Below, in pieces: positions 52,293 through 59,187 of a stretch of 64,000 bases of DNA. The DNA lies in NCBI RefSeq assembly GCF_000026045.1, contig NC_007426.1:1736001-1800000 (forward strand), read 5' to 3'. Position numbers and translations under genes: made by a program. Position 1 is the stretch's first letter; each line of letters starts with the position of its first letter. A model generated the notes under the pieces. It did no database searches and was not told the DNA's origin. It saw only the letters and a list, made by a program, of their open reading frames with translations. Origin of the DNA: Natronomonas pharaonis DSM 2160 (GTDB lineage: Archaea > Halobacteriota > Halobacteria > Halobacteriales > Haloarculaceae).

Positions 52293-53728
52293 CTGCTGTT
52301 CGAGCTGTCTCCGCTGCTTCCTTCGACGCCCATCGCCTCGAAGAGCCGCGTCCTGACTGCCTGCTCTGTCAGCTCCAACAGTGTATCGCGGTTGTCGCCG
52401 GTGATTTCGAGCCCGGTGAAGATGCCGAGCGGGATTTCGGCCGAAGCGTCGGTTGAGTGACCGCGCACGTCGCCGATTTCGCCAAACGCGTCCTGGAGCA
52501 CGTTGCCGATGTTGATTCGGATGTCCTTCGAGCGGGCGGCGAGATAGATGGTATCGTCGGCGATGGCGAACACCGCCGAGGTCGTGATGCCTTCGAGGTT
52601 CAGCAGGTGTTGAGAGGCCTGCGAGAGCGCATCGCGGTCGCGGATGACGCCGGCGTTCGAGATGAGGTGGGAGCCTTTGACCTCACGGTTGCGAATCGCC
52701 TCGGCGAGAACGTCCAGCGTTTCGGGGCTCATCGACGGCGACTCGACCTGTTCGAGGGTATCGTGGTTGGCGAAGGGGTATAGATACGCCGCGGCTGTCA
52801 GGTCCGCCGGCGTCGTATCCCGCTTGAAATCCAGCGTCTCGGCGCGAATCCCGTACAGCAGCGCCGTCGCGACTTCCTCGGAGAGGCTGAGGTCGAACTC
52901 CTGGATGTATTTTGTCAGAATCGTCGATGTCGAGGAGACGTTCGGCCGGATATCGTTGAACTCGGCCTCGTAGTCGACCTCCGGCTCGAAGTGGTCGATG
53001 AGGATATCGACCTCGCCGTCGACGACGGGCTCGGTCGCTTTCGCACAGTCGACGAGCGCGAGCGTGTCGTACTCTTCGAGGTCGGTCTCTCCCAGCGAAA
53101 CCAGCTCGATGCCGAGCAGGTTGACGAACGCACGGTTCTCCTGATGACCGATTTCGCCCTCGTAGAGGATATCCGCCTCGACATCACGGGCCTCGGCGAT
53201 AGCCTGTAGCGCGACCGCTGACGCGATAGAGTCCGGCCCCGGCGACCGATGGGCAAGGACCGCCAGCGTCTCTCCGTCGTCGATGATATCCGCAAGCTGT
53301 GCGGCCTTGTGCTCAAGTTCCCCCTGTTCAAGCGCCCGCAGCGCCGAGTCGGCGATGACCGCCGAGGGGTTGATGACGACATCCGCGCCGGCTTCCTTGA
53401 GTTCATCGGCGGTGACAGGGTCCGACGCCCGGACGATGATGAACTTATCCTCGGCGTGTTCCCGGAGATTTTCGACTGCCACCCGGTTTGCTTCAACATC
53501 TGGCGAGAGAATCAAGACGACATCGCGGTCGGCGATGGCCTCGGCGGCCGTCGGGTCCTCGATGTCAGCGGTCCGCGCATCGAGGTCCTGGTCGCGGAGC
53601 GCCTCAACGCGGCCCTCGTCGCGGTCGAGAATGAGGACGTCTTTGCCCTCCTCGACCAGCTCCTCGGCGACGGCATGACCGACGCTCCCGCAGCCGAGAA
53701 TCGCATACGACGACATCGAGGCCATCGA
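52289..53728 (-). CDS. TrkA-N domain plus DHH-type phosphoesterase fusion
   Basis: About 479 aa; start either 53743 or 53728. TrkA-N (RCK) domain at the N-terminus with AILGCGSVGHAVAEELVEEG, then a DHH/DHHA1-like phosphoesterase domain with AHRSPGPDSIASAVALQ and LALVDCAKA. The signature DHH is present as IDHFEPEV, with the second His replaced. Such proteins are thought to degrade short nucleic acids or cyclic dinucleotides, with nucleotide control by the RCK domain. Overlaps the convergent PRC-barrel gene by four bases. Confidence 0.88.
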   Translation of the reverse strand, partial: SMASMSSYAILGCGSVGHAVAEELVEEGKDVLILDRDEGRVEALRDQDLDARTADIEDPTAAEAIADRDVVLILSPDVEANRVAVENLREHAEDKFIIVRASDPVTADELKEAGADVVINPSAVIADSALRALEQGELEHKAAQLADIIDDGETLAVLAHRSPGPDSIASAVALQAIAEARDVEADILYEGEIGHQENRAFVNLLGIELVSLGETDLEEYDTLALVDCAKATEPVVDGEVDILIDHFEPEVDYEAEFNDIRPNVSSTSTILTKYIQEFDLSLSEEVATALLYGIRAETLDFKRDTTPADLTAAAYLYPFANHDTLEQVESPSMSPETLDVLAEAIRNREVKGSHLISNAGVIRDRDALSQASQHLLNLEGITTSAVFAIADDTIYLAARSKDIRINIGNVLQDAFGEIGDVRGHSTDASAEIPLGIFTGLEITGDNRDTLLELTEQAVRTRLFEAMGVEGSSGDSSNSS

Positions 53729-53863
53729 GATGGCACTGCTCATTGTAGCCGGGCTGACGGGCGGCGGCTACTTAAGACGCCCGTCCGTTCATCCGTGGGA
53801 GTCATTCCCCTGCCGTCGGCGGAACGCAACCTATTTGGGGCAACCGCAGCAACGTGATATCGA

Positions 53864-53937
53864 GGGCCGATAGCTCAGCCCGGCAGAGCGTCTGGCTCTT
53901 AACCAGACGGTCGGGGGTTCAAATCCCCCTCGGCCCG
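53864..53937 (+). tRNA. tRNA-Lys (CTT)
   Basis: 74 nt without encoded CCA. Acceptor GGGCCGA pairs with TCGGCCC; D-loop starts AGCTCAG; anticodon arm TCTGG-CTCTTAA-CCAGA gives anticodon CTT; T arm GGGGGTTCAAATCCCCC. Reads Lys AAG codons. No intron. Located between the TrkA-N/DHH gene and the formate-dehydrogenase-like gene. Confidence 0.97.
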
Positions 53938-54144
53938 CTCTCAGTTTTCGGCGTCGGTTTACGTTGGTTTGGAATGCGAGCCACGGCTCCGGTCAAGAGC
54001 ACCATCCCGATACTCGGGGCTCATCGCCGGTTGCGCGTTCCGATACACGGCTGTGTGAGAACGGTCGGGAGTACTATGGTCCGTGGTTTCTAATGTCATG
54101 ATAACAGGTGACGTAAATGAGTAAGACATCGCCACCACAGGCCA

Positions 54145-55464
54145 ATGTCCAGTGACCCATCCGAGCCGACCGAAACGATCTGTCCGTACTGCGGCGTCGG
54201 CTGTGGCATCAAAATAACACAGGACACGGACGACCCTGGCGACGTGCAGTTCATGCCGTGGGGAGAAGCGCCCGTCAACGAGGGCCGCGTCTGCATCAAA
54301 GGGGGTGCAGCGACAGAAGTCATCGACCACGAGGACCGTCTCACTGAGCCGCTGATCAAGGACGGCGAAGAATTCCGTGAAGCCTCTTGGGAAGAGTGCT
54401 ACGAGTATATCGTTGCTGAACTCGAACGGATTCGCGACGAGTACGGTCCCGACGCGATGGGCTTTTTCGGCTCCTCGAAGACGATGAACGAGGGGAACTA
54501 CCTCTTCCAGAAGCTGGCGCGGCGGTACGGGACGAACAACGTCGACAACTGCACCCGGATGTGCCATGCGTCGACAGTGTGGGCGCTCCGGACGAGTCTC
54601 GGGATGGGTGCGATGACAAACAGCATGGAGGATATTCGGGAGTCGGCCGACCTGCTTTGGATTCAGGGCGCGAACCCGGGCGAACAGCACCCGATCGCGA
54701 CCAGTCAGTATCTCCGACAGGCCGCCCTCGACGGGGCGACCGTCATTCAGGTCGACCCTCACGCGAACGGAACGACCGAGTCCCTCGAAGTCGAGGCGAC
54801 CGACCGCCACCAGCATCTTCAGTTGAATCCGGGCACCGACATTCCGTTGCTGAACGTCGTCCTCAAGACCATCCTCGACCACCATGCAGAACATCCAGAG
54901 GACGGCTGGGTCGATGCGTCGTTCGTCGAGAGCCGCACCGAAGGCTTCGAAGACCTGCAAGCGACACTCGACGGCTTCGACGCGCAGGCGGCGGCCGAGG
55001 AGTGTGGCGTCCCGCTTGAAGACATCCAACGGGCGGCAAAAAAGTACGCTACGGCGGACAACGCGGCCATCTTCACCGGGATGGGGATGAGTCAGCACGC
55101 CTGCGGCGTCGACAACGTCCAAAACGAAATCAACCTCGCACTGATTACGGGCAACGTCGGCCGGCCCGGAACGGGCATCAACCCCCTGCGTGGTCAGAAC
55201 AACGTCCAGGGGACCTGTGACGTGGGCGTGATGCCGAACGTCCTCCCGGGCTACCAGCTCGTTGACGACGATGCGGCTCGCAGCGCCGTTGAAGAAATCT
55301 GGGGCTTCGAGATTCCGGACGCCCCCGGGCTGACAAACGTCGAACTCTCCCACGAGTTCGGCGACTCTGTGCATGGCCTCTACGTCATGGGCGAAAACCC
55401 CGTGATGAGCGAACCCGACGCCAACCGCGTCGCCGAACGCATCAAGGACCTCGAATTCATGGTC
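54145..55464 (+). pseudogene. fdhA: Molybdopterin formate-dehydrogenase alpha-like gene, 5' part, interrupted by TnpB element copy 2
   Basis: 440 codons before the element. 4Fe-4S site C13, C16, C20, C50 (CPYCGVGC... CIKG). C140 in NCTRMCH occupies the position of the catalytic selenocysteine 140 in E. coli FdhF, followed by a conserved His. Molybdopterin-binding features follow. Excising 55465-56940 joins this part in frame to the downstream half for 714 aa, close to the 715 aa of FdhF. Unless the element is excised, the C-terminal molybdopterin-binding domain is lost and the protein would end after element-derived residues at 55548. Confidence 0.85.
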
Positions 55465-55473
55465 GTGAACTCA

Positions 55474-55496
55474 CCCCGGGGGGTCAAGCCCCGGGG
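55474..55496. repeat. Right-end hairpin of TnpB element copy 2
   Basis: CCCCGGGG, then GG, TCAAG and CCCCGGGG. The same architecture as copy 1, but the stem is CCCCGGGG instead of CCTCGGGG/CCCCGAGG, so paired positions have changed together. Positioned just beyond the 3' end of tnpB as expected for the guide-RNA scaffold end. Confidence 0.75.
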
Positions 55497-56722
55497 CTTC
55501 CTGCTTCAACGACGCGCTTTGCACTCACAGCCTCCCGGTGAGGCGTGAGCGTAGGGAGCGCAGTCTGCACAGGCGTTGATTCGGAGCGTCCCGCCCCTAA
55601 CTGCTTGAGTCCGCGATAGAGAATATTCTTCGCCGCGTTGAGGTCGCGGGCTTCCGTATGGCCGCACGCTGGACAAGAGTGTTCGCGTACCCAGATTGGC
55701 TTGGCTGTTTCGACACCACACACAGCGCACTCTTTGGTTGTTCCTCCCGGCTTCACCGTTTCGACGTGTGTGCCGTGTAGGTCAGCCTTGTACTCCAGCA
55801 GTTCGATAAACTGCGACCACGCGGCATCCTGCTTGTTCTTGGCGTTCTGACTGGCTTCCAGCATCGGTTTCACATCCAAGTCTTCGACAGCTACAACATC
55901 GTGCTCTGTGACGAGCCACGTCGTCAACTTGTGCTGGTAGTCTCGCACCTTCCGTTTGATTTTTCGTTTCGCTTGGGCAACCTTCTGACGCTGTTTCTCC
56001 CAGTTGGCGGAGCCGTGTTCTTTCCGGTCAAGTTTCCGCTGTTCGCGTGCGTAGCGGTCGTACTCATCGGACAGGTCGAGTGTATCAACGGACAGGTTCT
56101 CCGAAGTGTGGATGTAGCTGGTGATGCCAAGGTCAACGCCCACGCAGTCCTCGGCTTCAATCTCACTGAGTGGCGGTTTCTCGGGTGTGTCTTCGACAGT
56201 GGTGACGAGTGAGACGTACCATTCGCCAGTCGTCTCTTTTTTGAGGATAACCTCGTCAATGTCCTCTTCTGGTGGCACGTCGCGGTCTGCTCGGATTTTG
56301 AACCAGCCAATCTTTTCGAGTCGGAGTCGCACGAATCGGTCGTCGCCCGTGTTGTAATCCACGTTGAAGCGACTTGCCTGATTGTACGACACTGACCGAA
56401 ATTCGCCTGCTCCTTGCCACTGCAACCGCCCAACATCGTAGCCTTCGTTTCGGCGTTCTTGCAGCGTCTCTATGTCGCTGTGAATTTGGCTGATAGCCTG
56501 TTGTGCGGCGTGTTGTGACGGGTCGGCAAAGGTCGGCCACTGGTCTGTCCAGTCTTTGAGTTTGCTGTGTTGGTCGTAGTCAGATGGCCTGTCGTTGTAG
56601 TCTGCGTTGTAGTAGTCTCGGACAGCGTGATTACGAATCTGCCGGAGAATGTCGATGTGCCGCCACGCTTCGCTTGCCACGTCGTCGGGCAGGTACGCGC
56701 GGAAGCGAAGCGTGTGTTTCAT
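55484..56722 (-). CDS. tnpB: TnpB-family RNA-guided nuclease / IS1341-type transposase
   Basis: 412 aa. Catalytic acids D197 (GVDLGI), E280 (VAVEDL) and D360 (ARDLNA) and zinc-ribbon C332/C335, C350/C353 are intact. It is related to copy 1 but clearly diverged across the N-terminal region. The 3' end reads into the right-end hairpin, the expected guide-RNA region; the guide would then be the host bases just below 55465, inside fdhA. Preceded by five bases from the stop of the AbrB-like gene, so likely co-transcribed. Confidence 0.94.
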   Translation of the reverse strand: MKHTLRFRAYLPDDVASEAWRHIDILRQIRNHAVRDYYNADYNDRPSDYDQHSKLKDWTDQWPTFADPSQHAAQQAISQIHSDIETLQERRNEGYDVGRLQWQGAGEFRSVSYNQASRFNVDYNTGDDRFVRLRLEKIGWFKIRADRDVPPEEDIDEVILKKETTGEWYVSLVTTVEDTPEKPPLSEIEAEDCVGVDLGITSYIHTSENLSVDTLDLSDEYDRYAREQRKLDRKEHGSANWEKQRQKVAQAKRKIKRKVRDYQHKLTTWLVTEHDVVAVEDLDVKPMLEASQNAKNKQDAAWSQFIELLEYKADLHGTHVETVKPGGTTKECAVCGVETAKPIWVREHSCPACGHTEARDLNAAKNILYRGLKQLGAGRSESTPVQTALPTLTPHREAVSAKRVVEAGSPGA

Positions 56723-56727
56723 CGGTG

Positions 56728-56856
56728 TTAGTCAAGTTTTTCCACAGTGAGTTTCAACTGGTCGCCTTCTTCCAGATTAAGCCCGTCTCGGACTTCTTCT
56801 GGGATTGTAACGACACCGCGCTGTCGCATCTTCGGGTAACATTCCATCTGACCCAT
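56728..56856 (-). CDS. AbrB/SpoVT-type DNA-binding domain protein carried by the TnpB element
   Basis: 42 aa (ATG 56854-56856, TAA 56728-56730). KMRQRGVVTIPEEVRDGLNL followed by EEGDQLKLTVE is the swapped-hairpin AbrB fold core, as in MazE/SpoVT-type antitoxins and regulators. It lies five bases upstream of tnpB, inside the element. TATA-like CTTTATACTG on the minus strand sits about 20-30 bp upstream. Might regulate tnpB. Copy 1 lacks it. Too short to be found by length-based gene calling. Confidence 0.8.
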   Translation of the reverse strand: MGQMECYPKMRQRGVVTIPEEVRDGLNLEEGDQLKLTVEKLD

Positions 56857-56900
56857 ACCGTATTATACTGTTTGAATCAGTATAAAGCTGTCGGCTTCAA

Positions 56901-56921
56901 CCCCGGGGTCAAGCCCCGGGG
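56901..56921. repeat. Left-end hairpin of TnpB element copy 2
   Basis: CCCCGGGG, TCAAG, CCCCGGGG, a perfect 8-bp stem. Same loop as all other element ends in the window. Confidence 0.75.
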
Positions 56922-56940
56922 CAGTCGCCTTGTACCGCCT

Positions 56941-57765
56941 GTACAGGATATCTTCATGACCGAGACGGCAGCATATGCCGACGTGGTACTCCCGGCAACG
57001 ACTTGGGCCGAGCGGGACGGCACGGTCACCAACACCGACCGTCGCGTCCAGCGAATGCGAGGGGTCGAGAAAGTACACGAAGCAACGAAACACGACTTCG
57101 AAATCCTCTCTGCGGTCGGGACACGGCTGTTCGGCGACGGCTTCGACTTCGACGACCCAGCCGAGATATTCGAGGAGCTCCGGGCGGTCTGTCCCATCTA
57201 TCACGGAATGGCCTACGACCTGCTGGGCGAGACCGGACTCTACTGGCCCTGTCGTGACCCCGGCGACGAAGGCGACCCGTACCTCTACGAAGACGAGTTC
57301 GAAACCGACACCGGGCGCGGGACAATCGAGGGCGTCACTCACCAGCCGCCGAAGGAAACGCCGGACGACGAGTATCCGCTCGTCCTGACGACCGCCCGAA
57401 TCGAGGAACACTACAACACCGGCACGATGAGCCGGCGGTCGCCGACGCTGAATCGGCAGGTTCCGGAGAACTTCGTCGACATACACCCGAACGATGCGGA
57501 CCGGTACGAAATCGAGGACGGCCAACAGGTCGTACTCCGCTCCCGGCGCGGCGAGATTACGCTCACGGCGCAGGTCACCGAGGACATCACGGAGGGGACG
57601 GTGTGGACGACGCCACACTTCGCGTCGGCACCCGCGAACGTGCTCACGAACGACGCACTTGACGAGCGGGCGAAGATTCCTGAATACAAGGCGGCAGCCG
57701 CCGAAGTGGAGGTGGGAATCGAACCCGCCGAGCCGGACGGCGGAACGGAACCGGCCGAGGACTGA
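56941..57765 (+). pseudogene. fdhA: Molybdopterin formate-dehydrogenase alpha-like gene, 3' part
   Basis: 274 codons plus stop. VQDIFMTETAAYADVVLPAT, then AERDGTVTNTDRRVQRMRG, is the region preceding the molybdopterin-dinucleotide binding domain; the domain itself is EYPLVLTTARIEEHYNTGTM, DIHPNDADRYEIEDGQQVVL and EGTVWTTPHFASAPANVLT. It lacks its own start here. In-frame continuity with the 5' part after element removal shows a single ancestral gene. C-terminal tail EPAEPDGGTEPAED is acidic. Confidence 0.85.
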
Positions 57766-57792
57766 ACGGGCGGCACAGCCGACGGTTCGTAC

Positions 57793-58485
57793 CTACCTCG
57801 GCTCGGCTTCGGTGAGGGCGGTCGCTATCTCCGACAGCCACGCCGACCGGTCGCTCGCGTCGACAAACGCCGACGCCGCGCCGGCAGCATCGGCTCCGCA
57901 TTCGAGGCTCGCCGCTACGTCCGCCGCCGTGGTGATACCGCCACCGAGGAGTACCCGAGTGTCGGGACGTTCCGCTTGGACCATCGAAACGAACGCCTCG
58001 ACACGTTCCGGGTCCGTCCGTGCCAGCGCACGGTCGCTCGCAATGTCCGCCGGGTTCTCAAACAACAGACAGTCGGGGTCGAAGGCAACTGCGGCCCGCC
58101 CGAGTTCGACGCTGTCGACGCAGACAATCGATTCGAGACCGTGCTCCGCACAGCCGGCGACGATGTCGCCGACATCGCCGAATGCATCTTGGCTCTCAGG
58201 ATGGTTTATCAGCGCGCCCGATGCTCCCGCCTCGGCAACTGACGCGAGCGATATGTTGCCGTTTCCGCGCCCGGCCGCTGTCGAATCGACTGACTGGGCG
58301 ACGACCGGTAGGTCAGTCGCTTCGGCTATCCGGTAGATATCCGGTGTTTGTGGGGCGACGGCAAACGACGCGCCAGTCTGTTGTCGGACGGCGTCGATGG
58401 TCGTTGCCAATTCGAGGCCGTCTGTTCCTGCCGTTCCCTCGTAGGTCTTGTAATTAACCAGAAAGCACGGATAGGTGAGCGACAT
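57793..58485 (-). CDS. tpiA: Triosephosphate isomerase-family protein
   Basis: 230 aa from ATG 58485 (MSLTYPCFLVNYKTYEGTAG). N-terminal NYK substrate motif, His and Glu in LINHPES, catalytic-Glu candidate in LLFENPADIA, and LLGGGITTAADVAASLECGA for phosphate binding. Length matches short archaeal TIMs. NHPES departs from the usual NHSER-type archaeal sequence, so it could be the glycolytic enzyme or a paralogue with another substrate. Downstream of fdhA, convergent. Confidence 0.75.
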   Translation of the reverse strand: MSLTYPCFLVNYKTYEGTAGTDGLELATTIDAVRQQTGASFAVAPQTPDIYRIAEATDLPVVAQSVDSTAAGRGNGNISLASVAEAGASGALINHPESQDAFGDVGDIVAGCAEHGLESIVCVDSVELGRAAVAFDPDCLLFENPADIASDRALARTDPERVEAFVSMVQAERPDTRVLLGGGITTAADVAASLECGADAAGAASAFVDASDRSAWLSEIATALTEAEPR

Positions 58486-58545
58486 TGTGTGGGTCGACAC
58501 GGGGGCGCGGTTTGAGGGTTGTGGCAACCTGAGCGGAGAATGTGT

Positions 58546-58564
58546 GGGACCGGATTTGAACCGG
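58546..58564. repeat. Duplicate of tRNA-Leu 3' segment (possible attachment-site scar)
   Basis: GGGACCGGATTTGAACCGG, identical to 58629-58647 inside the tRNA-Leu T arm. The copies are 83 bp apart and the 64 bases between are not tRNA-like. Typical of a partial tRNA duplication left by an integrated element or by repeat-mediated rearrangement. Confidence 0.65.
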
Positions 58565-58623
58565 AGGAAGACACGGACCTGCTCTTTCCTTCGTCTTCTC
58601 GCTTCGCTCGAAAACTCAGTCAG

Positions 58624-58708
58624 TGCGCGGGACCGGATTTGAACCGGCGGACCCCTACGGGACAGCGTCCTAAGCGCTGCGCCTTTGGCCTGGCTCGGCA
58701 ACCCGCGC
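58624..58708 (-). tRNA. tRNA-Leu (TAG)
   Basis: 85 nt, a long type II tRNA without encoded CCA. Acceptor GCGCGGG pairs with CCCGCGC; anticodon arm CAGCG-CTTAGGA-CGCTG gives TAG; variable arm CCCGTAGGGG; T arm CCGGTTCAAATCCGG. Reads Leu CUA codons. Minus strand, between tpiA-like and TFB-like genes. Confidence 0.95.
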
Positions 58709-58758
58709 TCGGCCCATCCTACTGGAGTCGGCTAAAAATAGCTGTCGGGTCGGAACGG

Positions 58759-58764
58759 TTTATA
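58759..58764 (+). promoter_or_regulatory. TATA box of the TFB-like gene
   Basis: TTTATA about 27 bp upstream of ATG 58789, predicting an essentially leaderless transcript, and supporting that start. Confidence 0.6.
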
Positions 58765-58788
58765 CGGCTGGAGGGCGAGCAGGCGTGT

Positions 58789-59097
58789 ATGTATCGTGCC
58801 CGCGACCACGTCGAAAACGAGCAGTGGCTGGCAGCCATCGACGACGCCGCCGAGCGGCTCGACCTCGGGAGCGAGGCGAAGTCACGGGCAACGGACCTGT
58901 TTCTGTCGACGGTACCCGAGGAGGACCGTTCAAAACAGGCCGTCGTCGCTGCCAGCCTCTATGCCGGCGCGCTCATTGCGGGCGACCAGCGCTCGCAGTC
59001 GGACGTCGCCGATGCGGTCGGCGTGTCGCGGCTAACCGTGCAGAACCGCTGGCGGGAGCTGCTGTCCGAGGCGGGGCTTGAGCCGCCGCAGTGGTAA
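58789..59097 (+). CDS. Single-cyclin-repeat TFB-like (TFIIB-family) protein
   Basis: 102 aa from ATG 58789 (MYRARDHVENEQWLAAIDDA). RATDLFLSTVPEEDRSKQAV and VAASLYAGALIAGDQRSQSD followed by VADAVGVSRLTVQNRWREL form one cyclin-like repeat of the TFIIB core, including the helix-turn-helix used for BRE contact. There is no N-terminal zinc ribbon and no first repeat. It may be a regulator that mimics TFB rather than a full initiation factor. Confidence 0.85.
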   Translation: MYRARDHVENEQWLAAIDDAAERLDLGSEAKSRATDLFLSTVPEEDRSKQAVVAASLYAGALIAGDQRSQSDVADAVGVSRLTVQNRWRELLSEAGLEPPQW

Positions 59098-59187
59098 CCG
59101 GCGGGTAGTGGTGGCGGCCAGTTGTTTCGGCGCTCGTCCGAACCTAATGGAAAAGGCTTATGCGCGTTTTGACAGTGGGTCTGACCA

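Larger units (their letters stand above)
55465..56940 (-). mobile_element. IS1341-type (TnpB-only) insertion element, copy 2, inside the fdhA-like gene
   Basis: 1,476 bp, an exact multiple of three. Contains tnpB and a 42-aa AbrB-like gene, no tnpA. Ends align with copy 1 (GTGAA at the right end, TCGCCTTGT near the left end) and hairpins at 55474-55496 and 56901-56921 share the TCAAG loop. Removing it restores ATG GTC GTA CAG GAT, the fdhA reading frame. Boundaries may shift by two bases since GT is shared on both sides. Confidence 0.85.

Noticed and set aside
53959-55374. Long minus-strand open frame (471 codons) opposite the fdhA-like gene
   Set aside because: It is the antisense shadow of a GC-rich gene with clear Fe-S, Cys140 and molybdopterin motifs; its own product is arginine/valine-rich with no family match.
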